DNA of 64,000 bases, from contig PENC01000002.1 in assembly GCA_003674045.1 (NCBI GenBank), positions 930,001 through 994,000 of the forward strand. Direction: 5' to 3'. Origin of the DNA: Streptomyces griseocarneus (lineage in GTDB: Bacteria; Actinomycetota; Actinomycetes; Streptomycetales; Streptomycetaceae). The position numbers and the translations under genes were made by a program. How positions within the stretch are numbered: the stretch's first letter is position 1; every line of letters starts with the position of its first letter. Of the stretch, positions 10,333 to 17,559 are shown piece after piece. The notes beneath the pieces were generated by a model. That model saw only the letters and a list, made by a program, of their open reading frames with translations, was not told where the DNA came from and did not search any database.

Positions 10333-10754
10333 CGTTTGCGGTACGTGTGCGTCTGCGGGTTCGGTGGGGGCTGGTCGCGCCGTTCCTCGCGCCCCTGGGT
10401 TGTCTGTGGGCCGGGGGCGGGGCCTCCGGGCGGAACCTGAAACGCGGTGCATGCGGCTGTTTCGGGTGGGGTGCCGTGATTCATGCACCGTCGTTTCAGA
10501 ACCCGCCCTCCGGCCCCGCCCCCTCCACCGGACGTCGGCCGCGCCCCGTCAGGGGCGCGGGGAACCGCGCGACCAGCCCCCACGGCCCGCAGACGACCGC
10601 CAGGGCCAGGGGGCAAAGCCCCCTCAGGGGCGCGGGGAACTGCGCGACCGGCCACGGACCGGCCCGCAGTCGCGCGCCGAGCGCAAGACGCACCCCGGTA
10701 GGCGCAGGGGGCCGGGGGCGAAGCCCCGGTGGTCACCGGCGGTAGCCTGGTGGC
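10333..10754. repeat. Repeat-packed intergenic region, including a MITE-like composite element (10355-10590)
   Basis: This 422-bp stretch has no gene. A left arm at 10355-10397 and a right arm at 10549-10590 are long imperfect inverted repeats made of the dispersed GC repeat. Between them, a nested inverted repeat pairs CTGAAACGCGGTGCATG (10437-10453) with CATGCACCGTCGTTTCAG (10482-10499). A second arm copy follows at 10625-10672. Hairpins GGGGGCAAAGCCCCC and GGGGCGAAGCCCC lie near 10610-10622 and 10714-10727. A closely similar composite occurs at 26357-26640. It begins right after the stop of the flavoprotein gene and ends just before crcB. Confidence 0.75.
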
Positions 10755-11225
10755 ATGAGCTCATCACGGGCCGTCGCGGACAGTTCGCCCGTACGCACAG
10801 CCGCTTCCCCGCCGCCCGCAGGGCAGGCGCAGTGGCCCGTCGTCTGCGCCGTATCCCTCGGCGGTGGAGCAGGAGCCGCCGCACGCTACGGGGCCGGGCT
10901 GCTGTGGCCCACGGCGGCCGGCGCGTTCCCGTGGACCACGTTCGTGATCAACATCGTCGGCTGCGCCCTCATCGGCGTGCTGCTCGTCGTGATCGCCGAC
11001 CTCGCCGCGCCGCACCGGCTGCTGCGGCCGTTCCTCGGGACGGGGGTGCTGGGCGGCTTCACCACGTTCTCGACCTATGCCGTGGACATCCGGCACCTGG
11101 TGGGCGAGGGGCGTACGGCCACGGCGCTCGCGTACCTGGCGGGCACGCTGGTCGCGGCGCTGGCCGCGGTGTGGGTGGCGGCGGCCGGCACGCGGCGGTT
11201 CCTGCGCGGGAGGGCGGCGCGATGA
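10755..11225 (+). CDS. crcB: Fluoride efflux channel CrcB/Fluc, first subunit
   Basis: This 156-residue, four-helix membrane protein belongs to the Fluc family, which exports fluoride as dual-topology dimers. Recognisable motifs are [11 protein letters not shown] in helix 1, [17 protein letters not shown] in helix 2 with the conserved Asn, and [17 protein letters not shown] in helix 3 with the phenylalanine/threonine track. About 30 polar residues precede the first helix, longer than usual. It overlaps the DUF190 gene by 4 bp (ATGA), and a second crcB follows, so the pair probably forms a heterodimer. I saw no fluoride riboswitch upstream. Confidence 0.92.
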   Translation: MSSSRAVADSSPVRTAASPPPAGQAQWPVVCAVSLGGGAGAAARYGAGLLWPTAAGAFPWTTFVINIVGCALIGVLLVVIADLAAPHRLLRPFLGTGVLGGFTTFSTYAVDIRHLVGEGRTATALAYLAGTLVAALAAVWVAAAGTRRFLRGRAAR

Positions 11226-11557
11226 GCATCCGTCCGAACGCCCTGCGGCTGACCGTCGTCGTCGGCGAGTCCGACACCTGGCACCACCGGCCCCTGCACT
11301 CCGAGATCGTGCACCGCGCCCACGCGGCGGGCCTCGCGGGGGCCAGCGTCTTCCACGGTGTCGAGGGCTTCGGGGCCTCCTCCGTCGTGCACACCTCGCG
11401 GCTGCTCTCGCTCAGCGAGGATCTTCCGGTGGCGGTCGTGATCGTCGACGCCGAGGAGCGCGTACGGCCCTTCGCCGCCGAGATCCGTGAGCTCGTCGGC
11501 TCCGGGCTCGTCCTCCTCGACGCCGTCGAGGTCGTACGGCCGGAGGCCACCGCGTGA
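11222..11557 (+). CDS. DUF190 family protein
   Basis: This 111-residue cytoplasmic protein has the DUF190 pattern: an N-terminal beta strand ([22 protein letters not shown]), a Gly-rich helix turn ([17 protein letters not shown]), and a C-terminal strand [12 protein letters not shown]. The fold is GlnB-like (ferredoxin-type). The family often sits next to crcB and is suspected of regulating or assisting fluoride export, but its role is not established. It overlaps both crcB genes by 4 bp (ATGA on the left, GTGA on the right), so the three proteins are translated together. Confidence 0.88.
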   Translation: MSIRPNALRLTVVVGESDTWHHRPLHSEIVHRAHAAGLAGASVFHGVEGFGASSVVHTSRLLSLSEDLPVAVVIVDAEERVRPFAAEIRELVGSGLVLLDAVEVVRPEATA

Positions 11558-11910
11558 ACTGGTTCCTCGTCGTCGCCGGGGCCATGGTCGGCGCCCCGCT
11601 GCGCTACCTCACCGACCGCGCCGTGCAGTCGCGGCACGACTCCGTCTTCCCGTGGGGCACGTTCGCCGTCAATGTGACGGGGTGTCTGATCCTCGGCCTC
11701 CTCTCCGGCGCCGCCCTGTCGCAGCACTGGCAGCTCCTGCTGGGCACGGGCCTGTGCGGCGCCCTGACCACGTACTCGACGTTCTCCTACGAGACGCTCC
11801 GCCTGGCCGAGGAGGGCGCGGCGCTCCAGGCCGTGGCCAACGTGGCGGGGAGCGTGGTGTGCGGCCTGGGAGCGGCCTGGGCGGGTGTCGCCCTGGGCCA
11901 GGGGTTCTGA
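11554..11910 (+). CDS. crcB: Fluoride efflux channel CrcB/Fluc, second subunit
   Basis: This 118-residue protein has four predicted membrane helices and the Fluc motifs [24 protein letters not shown] and [15 protein letters not shown]. It begins with GTG at 11554, overlapping the DUF190 stop. It is shorter than the first copy and lacks its polar N-terminal extension. Two divergent crcB genes side by side usually make antiparallel heterodimers, in which each subunit has a fixed orientation. It ends three bases before the convergent LysR gene stop. Confidence 0.92.
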   Translation: MNWFLVVAGAMVGAPLRYLTDRAVQSRHDSVFPWGTFAVNVTGCLILGLLSGAALSQHWQLLLGTGLCGALTTYSTFSYETLRLAEEGAALQAVANVAGSVVCGLGAAWAGVALGQGF

Positions 11911-11913
11911 GCG

Positions 11914-12807
11914 TCAGTCCTCCGACGCGCCCAGGTGCTCCAGAAGGACCGTCCGCAGCTCGCGGGCGGCCCGTGGCGGGGCCACGTCCTTGCGGTGGGC
12001 CACCGCGATCGTCCGCCGCATCCGTGTGCCCTCGAACGGGGTGACCCGCAGGCCCGAGCGTGCGGCGACCATGCCGGGGACGACGGCGAGCCCGAGGCCC
12101 GCGCGGACGAAGCCGAGGACCGCGTCCATCTCGCCGCCCTCGACCGTGAAGGACGGTTCGAAGCCGGCCGCCCGGCACGCGGCGGTGGTGATCTCCCGCA
12201 GGTCGTAGCCCCGCCGGAACATCACCATCGGCCGGTCCGCGAGCTCCGCGACCCGGATGGTCCGCCGCTTGGTCGGGGGCGGCGCCGAGGGGGCGGTGAC
12301 GACGACGAGGTCCTCGCGCAGCACCTCGGTGGTGGCCAGGGCGGGCCCGCCCACGGCCAGCGGGGTGATGATCAGGGCGAGGTCGAGCCCGCCCGCGGCC
12401 AGGGTGCGGACGAGGTCCTGGGAGCCGCCCTCGTCGACGACGAGCTCGATGCCCGGGTAGCGCGCGTGGTAGGCGTGCAGCACGTCGGGCACGAGGCTCG
12501 CGCACAGGCTGGGCGGCGCGCCGAGCCGCACCCGGCCGCGCCGCAGCTGGGCCACCTCCTGCACCTCGCGGCGCGCCGTGTCCATGTCGGCGAGGATCTG
12601 CCGGGCGAGGGGCAGCAGCACCTCGCCCGCGTCGGTGAGGGTGATGTTGCCCCGGGCCCGGTGGAACAGCTCGACGCCCAGCTCCCGTTCGAGCGCGCGG
12701 ATCTGCTGCGAGAGCGAGGGCTGCGCCACGTGCAGCTCGTCCGCGGCCCGGGTGAAATGCCGGATCTCGGCGAGCGCGGTGAAATAGCGGAGCTGCTGGA
12801 ACTGCAC
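11914..12807 (-). CDS. LysR-family transcriptional regulator
   Basis: This 297-residue protein has the N-terminal winged helix of LysR regulators (MQFQQLRYFTALAEIRHFTR, then AADELHVAQPSLSQQIRALE) and a periplasmic-binding-like effector domain from about residue 90. Such regulators usually act as tetramers on promoters close to their own gene and respond to a small metabolite. The nearest genes are the fluoride operon (convergent) and the sigma/CAP gene (upstream, same strand), and neither is an obvious target. The effector is unknown. Confidence 0.9.
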   Translation of the reverse strand: MQFQQLRYFTALAEIRHFTRAADELHVAQPSLSQQIRALERELGVELFHRARGNITLTDAGEVLLPLARQILADMDTARREVQEVAQLRRGRVRLGAPPSLCASLVPDVLHAYHARYPGIELVVDEGGSQDLVRTLAAGGLDLALIITPLAVGGPALATTEVLREDLVVVTAPSAPPPTKRRTIRVAELADRPMVMFRRGYDLREITTAACRAAGFEPSFTVEGGEMDAVLGFVRAGLGLAVVPGMVAARSGLRVTPFEGTRMRRTIAVAHRKDVAPPRAARELRTVLLEHLGASED

Positions 12808-12841
12808 CCGCGCATGGTACGCGCCCGCCGACGAGCGGCGG

Positions 12842-12870
12842 ACCGCCCGGAAAGGCTGTCACCGGGCGGT
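12842..12870 (-). terminator. Hairpin between sigma/CAP gene and LysR gene
   Basis: ACCGCCCGG (12842-12850) and CCGGGCGGT (12862-12870) form a perfect 9-bp stem with an 11-base loop. It lies 25 bases after the stop of the minus-strand sigma/CAP gene and before the LysR start, so it probably ends the former transcript or serves as a LysR-proximal site. Confidence 0.4.
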
Positions 12871-12894
12871 TCGCCGGGGGCTCGCCGTGTGCTT

Positions 12895-14550
12895 CTACCG
12901 GGCGCCGAACACCTGGGTCCAGCGCGGGCCGCCGGGGGCGTGGTTGACGCCGACGCCGATCTCCTTGAAGGAACAGTTGAGGATGTTCCTGCGGTGGCCG
13001 TCGCTGTGCATCCAGGAGTCCATGACCGAGGCCGGGTCCTGCTGGCCGTACGCGATGTTCTCGCCGTAGGTGCTCCACTGGTACCCGGCGGCGGTGATGC
13101 GGTCGCCGGGGCCCTTGCCGTCGGGGTTGGTGTGGTCGAAGAAGTGGCGGGCGGCCATGTCGTCGGAGTGGCCCTGCGCCGCGCGGTCCAGGGTCCCGTT
13201 CTCGGTCACGGGCGAGCAGCCGGCCTTGGCGCGCTCGGCGTTGACGAGGGCGGTGACCTGGGCTCCGAGCGAGCCGCCGCCGGAGCCGGCGGGGGCCTTG
13301 GGGGCCTGCGGCCGGTCGGGGGCGGGGGCGTCCTTTTTCTCCGCTTCAGGGGTGGCGCTGCCGCCCTCCGGGGCGGAGGCCGAAGCGGAGGCGCTCGCCG
13401 ACGGGGAGGCGGAGGCCGGGGCCGAGGCGCTCGCGGAGGGGGACGGGGACGCGCTCGACGGCAGCGCGGAGGTGGACGCGTCGAGGGCCTTCACCCGGGT
13501 GGGTATCCGGTCGCCCGCGGCGACGGGCCGGTCCTTGCTGTCCGGCGACCCGCCGAAGAAGTACAGACCGCCCAGCACGCCGCCCGCGACGACGGCGAGG
13601 GCCGCCGCACCGGCCGCGGCCCACTTCGCGGTGCGGGGGCGGGCGGCGCGGTGGCCGTGGCCACGGCTGCCGCCGCCGCTCCGGTGGCGGGCGGCGGCAC
13701 GGGAAGGCGCCGCGGAAGCAGAAGCGGAGGTGGAAGCGGAGGCGGCCGTCGCCTCGGTGTTCAGCACCGCACCGCCGCTCCACCAGCCGAGCAGCGTGCC
13801 CGCCACGGGCACGAGGCCGAGGCCCACCAGCAGCCGCTCCGCGGGCACCAGCGCCGACCAGGCGCCGCCGCACGCGGCGCAGTTCCGGGCGTGCCGGGCG
13901 ATGCGCTTGCGCCACAGCGCGGACGGGACGCCGTCCCAGGGGGCGGCCAGCTCGGCGAGCTCGGGGCAGCGGGGCGCGGCGGCGAGGGCCCGTACGACGC
14001 CGCGCGCGGTGTCCAGCTGCTCCTTGGTGCGCTGGACGCGGACGGCCGTATGAGCGGGCGTCAGCTCCAGCGCGGCGGCGACCTCGGCCCGGGACAGTTC
14101 GCCCGCGGCCTCCAGCCACCACAGGGACAGCACGGTCTGCTCGCCCTCGTCAAGCCAGCGGGTGGCCTCGGCGACCTCCCGGCGCTGGCCCTGCAGCCCC
14201 AGCCGCACGATGGTCAGGTCGACGAAGTCCGCGCGGGGGTCGGGGACCTCGCCGACTTCCTGCAAGCCGCTGACGGGCGTCTCGGGACGCCCCCGCCAGT
14301 GGCTCCGTATCTGGTTGGTCGTGATCGCGACGAGCCAGGACCGGAAACGCGCGGGGTCACGGAGCTCGTCCAGGCCGTTGATGACCCGGAGCATGGTCTC
14401 CTGCACCACGTCGTCGACGTCCGCGTGCCCGTTGAGGGCCCGTCCGACGATGTTGTACACGAGCGGCAGGCAAGCGGCGACGAGCTCGTCCTGTGCCGCC
14501 GCGTCCCCGGCCCGCGCCGCCTCGACCACGGCCACGCTGTCACTCTTCAC
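12895..14550 (-). CDS. ECF sigma factor fused to anti-sigma-like zinc motif, membrane segment and CAP domain
   Basis: This 551-residue multidomain protein starts with sigma region 2 (about residues 7-87, including DVDDVVQETMLRVINGL) and region 4 (about 115-185). A Cys at 195 and H220-x3-C224-x2-C227 match the zinc motif of ZAS anti-sigma factors, here in cis. A hydrophobic stretch at 236-257 is followed by a basic His/Arg-rich linker and a clear membrane helix at about 309-332. Next comes a Ser/Ala/Pro-rich stalk (about 355-425) and a CAP/SCP domain (about 427-551) with FFDHTNPDG, YGENIAYG and HRRNILN. The basic residues before the second helix suggest the CAP domain is outside. The arrangement implies a sensor on the surface coupled to a tethered sigma factor. 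No separate anti-sigma gene is nearby. Confidence 0.85.
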   Translation of the reverse strand: MKSDSVAVVEAARAGDAAAQDELVAACLPLVYNIVGRALNGHADVDDVVQETMLRVINGLDELRDPARFRSWLVAITTNQIRSHWRGRPETPVSGLQEVGEVPDPRADFVDLTIVRLGLQGQRREVAEATRWLDEGEQTVLSLWWLEAAGELSRAEVAAALELTPAHTAVRVQRTKEQLDTARGVVRALAAAPRCPELAELAAPWDGVPSALWRKRIARHARNCAACGGAWSALVPAERLLVGLGLVPVAGTLLGWWSGGAVLNTEATAASASTSASASAAPSRAAARHRSGGGSRGHGHRAARPRTAKWAAAGAAALAVVAGGVLGGLYFFGGSPDSKDRPVAAGDRIPTRVKALDASTSALPSSASPSPSASASAPASASPSASASASASAPEGGSATPEAEKKDAPAPDRPQAPKAPAGSGGGSLGAQVTALVNAERAKAGCSPVTENGTLDRAAQGHSDDMAARHFFDHTNPDGKGPGDRITAAGYQWSTYGENIAYGQQDPASVMDSWMHSDGHRRNILNCSFKEIGVGVNHAPGGPRWTQVFGAR

Positions 14551-14690
14551 GCCGCGCCACCCCTTCTCGCTTCCATCCGGTCCGACGTTCGGTCCGACAC
14601 ATAGGAGACGCGGGGCGGCGCGAGGGATAACAGAAAACGGAGAGGAAAGAAGAAAACTTTTTCTACGGGCGGGTGAGTGGGAGCCAGGGT

Positions 14691-14909
14691 TCAGCCGAGC
14701 CAGGTGATGTTGCAGACGTAGACGCAGCAGTGGCGAGGTACGACGAGGGAACTGAAGAAGCCGCGATTGCGGAGGAAGACGAGATGCCGGACACCGCCCT
14801 CTGGCACGGGCGACTTGCCGATCTTCTCGGCATCCCGTCCAAGTGCGGTGAGTTCGCCGGCCAAGCGCTCCACCTCGGCCACCACTCCAGGCGGAAGACC
14901 TGCCGCCAC
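14691..14909 (-). CDS. Small toxin-like partner of the DUF6247 protein, probably frameshifted near its start
   Basis: The open frame from GTG 14909 encodes 72 residues (MAAGLPPGVVAEVERLAGEL, ending in VCNITWLG). The upstream gene's stop overlaps a GTG at 14952-14950 in the GTGA arrangement typical of coupled toxin-antitoxin genes. From that GTG, however, translation reads only MTDWS and stops at TGA. One base less after TCC would continue as ESYEPDEEYV straight into the open frame. I infer a one-base insertion, or a start at 14909 giving a shortened protein. The size and hydrophobic C-terminal strand would suit a RelE/ParE-like toxin, but no catalytic residues could be identified. Confidence 0.5.
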   Translation of the reverse strand: MAAGLPPGVVAEVERLAGELTALGRDAEKIGKSPVPEGGVRHLVFLRNRGFFSSLVVPRHCCVYVCNITWLG

Positions 14910-14948
14910 GTACTCTTCGTCGGGCTCGTAACTCTCAGGACCAGTCGG

Positions 14949-15302
14949 TCACAGACCGGCCTCCGCCTCTGCCGCCTTCATAATCTGCCGGATTTCAGTG
15001 AGCAGTGGCCGGATCGCGTCTCTGCTCTCCGTGGCCTGCGCCGCGTCCTCCAGCTCGCGCAACCGGGCCGCACGCTCGGGGTGACGCTCGATCGCGATGA
15101 ACACGGCCCAGTAGTGCACGAAGGCCCTGAGCGGGGCGAAGCTCTGCGTTTGCTGCGCGTTCGTCGCGGCCTCGAACAGGTGCTGCGCGAGGGCCGGGAG
15201 CCGGCTCGGGGCGATCCGGGCCACTGCCGCCCGCAGGGCGTCCGGGGTCAGCTCCGGCATGGGAATCAGCGGTCCGTACGGGCCGTCGGGCTGCGCGCTC
15301 AC
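14949..15302 (-). CDS. DUF6247-like small helical protein (possible antitoxin)
   Basis: This 117-residue protein is predicted to be mainly helical (LTPDALRAAVARIAPSRLPA and DAIRPLLTEIRQIMKAAEAE). It resembles Streptomyces proteins classed as DUF6247, which commonly sit next to a small toxin-like gene. It begins with GTG at 15302, with GGAGG six bases upstream. Its stop overlaps the presumed original start of the downstream partner. A conserved aromatic segment (FAPLRAFVHYWAVFIAIERH) lies in the middle. Function is unproven. Confidence 0.6.
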   Translation of the reverse strand: MSAQPDGPYGPLIPMPELTPDALRAAVARIAPSRLPALAQHLFEAATNAQQTQSFAPLRAFVHYWAVFIAIERHPERAARLRELEDAAQATESRDAIRPLLTEIRQIMKAAEAEAGL

Positions 15303-15372
15303 AGTGTCCTCCGTCGCGGATGTGGCGGTCCTGCCACCGTAGCCGTCGAGCGGCCGCCTCGGAGTGGAATGC

Positions 15373-17496
15373 TCACGTCCGCCGGGCCGCCCTGTTGCGG
15401 CCGCCCGGGCCCGGGGAGAGGGCTTCGGCGAGTTCGTCGAGGGCGTCCATGAGGAGGTCGGTGCCGCGGACCGCGACGCCCTCGTCGCCGGTCTCGGTCT
15501 GCCAGGCGGTCAGGGCGGCGCGGGGGGCGGTCCAGTCGAGGGCGGCGCGGTCGCGGATGGCCTGTGCCGCGGCCGGGAGGGAGTCCTGGAGGGCGGTGGC
15601 GAAGGCGGCGGCGCCCTTGGAGGGTTCGGCGTCGCGGTCGGGGAGGTGAGCCTCCATCAGGAGGGTGGCACGGCCGAGCGTGGTGAGGGCGGCCTCCGCC
15701 GCGCGTTCCTTGGTACGGGAGATGCCCCGGTGGCGCACGGGCTCGGTGAGGGCGCGGGCGGCCGCGTCCTCCCAGGCGGTGCGAGCCGCACGGGCGTCCA
15801 GCAGCGCCTCGCGCACGCGCCGCGGCCGCCGTTCGGCGGGATCGCCGAAGGCGGCGAGCACGGCCACCGCGTACTGGCCGTTGGTGGTCAGCCAGTCGGC
15901 GAGGCGGTCGCGCAGCCGGGGCGTCTCCCAGGCGGGGAAGAGCGCGTACGCGGCCATCGCCAGCAGCCCGCCCAGCAGGGTCAGCGCCACGCGCGCCTGG
16001 ACGGTCTGCGTCCAGCCCTCGCCCGCGATGCCCAGCAGGAAGACGACGTACGCGGCGATGCACGCGGACGCGACGCTGTAGCCGGTGCCCATCAGGAGGA
16101 ACATCAGCCCCAGGCACAGCACGGCCAGGCCCGCGTTCACCCACACCCCGGGGTGCGTGAACGCGACCAGGCCCCCGGCGATCAGCACGCCGACGACCGT
16201 CCCGGCGAAGCGCGCGACACCCCGCGAGTACGTCTGCCCGAAGTCGGGCCGCATCACCATCACGGAGGTCATCGGCGCCCAGTAACCGTGCCCGAGGGGC
16301 AGCGCGGTGCCCAGGACGTAGCCGATCAGCACCACCACGGACACGCGCACCGCGTGCCGCCCGACCGGCGAGGACCAGCGCGCCTCGCGGCGCAGCGCGC
16401 GCAGCGCCACCGGCACGAGGCGGGGCACGGAGGGCCGCAGCAGGTGCTTGTGTTCCTTCTTCTCCCCCTTCGCCCCCTGCTTCTTCCCGGCGGGCGGACG
16501 GGTCTCGTGCACCGGTTCGTCGATGGACTCCACCGCGTCGCCGAGCAGCGCGATCAGCCGGTACGCGGAGCGTCGCGCGGGCCCCTTGAGTATCGGCCCC
16601 GACGCGGGCACCTGGAGGGTCTCGACCGTCTCGGGCGGCAGCAGCACCGGCTTGCCGCGGCGGATCGCGCGGGCGACCGCGTCCAGCACGGCCGCCGCGG
16701 CGCCCAGCAGATCGCGGGCCCGGTCGCGTTCGGGCCCCTCGGGGGCCGCGCCCACCACCGGGTCGGCGATCGAGGCGAGCACCGGCCGGATGCGTTCGGC
16801 GACCCCGCGCGGCCCGGCGAGCTGGGGTGGCCGGCTGCGGGCCTGGCGGGGAGTCAGCTCGGCGGCCTCGCGGGCGTCCATGAGCGGCTGCGGGTCGAAG
16901 GGGGCCACGGGGTCGTGCCGGAGTCTTCGCGCGTAGTCGGCCTCGGCGGCCAGCGCGTCGGCGAGCGCGTCGCGTTGCGCGCCCCATGGACGGATGGGCA
17001 GCAGGACGATGAGCGCGGCCTGGACGAGACCGCCGACGGCGATGAGCCCGGCGTGCTGGAGCGCGCCGAGCACCGACGTCGGCAGGGTGACCGTGACCAG
17101 CATGACGGCGATGGTCTGCGTGGCCACAAGACCGGACACCGGCCCGACCGCCCAGGCCATCCCGGCCAGCAGGGTCCACACCGTCAGCAGCGTGGCGAAC
17201 AGGACGTGATCGGCGGCGGCGAGATAGCCCAGGAACGTGCTGACGCCGAGTCCGACCGCCACCGCGAGCGCCAGCACGGGCCGCGGCCGCCAGCTCCGCT
17301 GGAACGTCGCCAGGCCCGCGGCGAACGCGCCGAACGCCGACGAGACGGCCATCGCGGGCGAGCCGAGCCACAGCAGCGGCCCGACCACGATCGCGACCCC
17401 GGCCGCGCCGCGGAGGGCGACGAGCGGGGTCAGCTCGGCCCGCTCCACGGCCAGGCCGCTCCGTACGGACTCCCTCAGGGCGCTCGACCAGGTCAT
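15373..17496 (-). CDS. FUSC-family membrane protein (aromatic acid exporter-like)
   Basis: This 707-residue membrane protein has two blocks of about six helices (residues about 25-170 and 385-530), each followed by a cytoplasmic helical region. This is the repeated architecture of the FUSC superfamily (AaeB, YccS and relatives). The second block contains GHGYWAPMTSVMVMRPDFGQ, a family signature. A Lys-rich loop (GKKQGAKGEKKEHKH) links the halves. Family members export p-hydroxybenzoate or fusaric acid, but the substrate here is unknown. It is a single gene with no membrane-fusion partner, as usual in actinobacteria. Confidence 0.85.
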   Translation of the reverse strand: MTWSSALRESVRSGLAVERAELTPLVALRGAAGVAIVVGPLLWLGSPAMAVSSAFGAFAAGLATFQRSWRPRPVLALAVAVGLGVSTFLGYLAAADHVLFATLLTVWTLLAGMAWAVGPVSGLVATQTIAVMLVTVTLPTSVLGALQHAGLIAVGGLVQAALIVLLPIRPWGAQRDALADALAAEADYARRLRHDPVAPFDPQPLMDAREAAELTPRQARSRPPQLAGPRGVAERIRPVLASIADPVVGAAPEGPERDRARDLLGAAAAVLDAVARAIRRGKPVLLPPETVETLQVPASGPILKGPARRSAYRLIALLGDAVESIDEPVHETRPPAGKKQGAKGEKKEHKHLLRPSVPRLVPVALRALRREARWSSPVGRHAVRVSVVVLIGYVLGTALPLGHGYWAPMTSVMVMRPDFGQTYSRGVARFAGTVVGVLIAGGLVAFTHPGVWVNAGLAVLCLGLMFLLMGTGYSVASACIAAYVVFLLGIAGEGWTQTVQARVALTLLGGLLAMAAYALFPAWETPRLRDRLADWLTTNGQYAVAVLAAFGDPAERRPRRVREALLDARAARTAWEDAAARALTEPVRHRGISRTKERAAEAALTTLGRATLLMEAHLPDRDAEPSKGAAAFATALQDSLPAAAQAIRDRAALDWTAPRAALTAWQTETGDEGVAVRGTDLLMDALDELAEALSPGPGGRNRAARRT

Positions 17497-17559
17497 ACCC
17501 TGAGCTTACGAGCCCGCCCCGCACATCCGTACGGACGCACGGGGCGCAGCCGCACGGAC

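Noticed and set aside
10640..10754. Fluoride riboswitch upstream of crcB
   Set aside because: The conserved crcB-motif core could not be found. The region is a dispersed repeat and a GGGGCGAAGCCCC hairpin.
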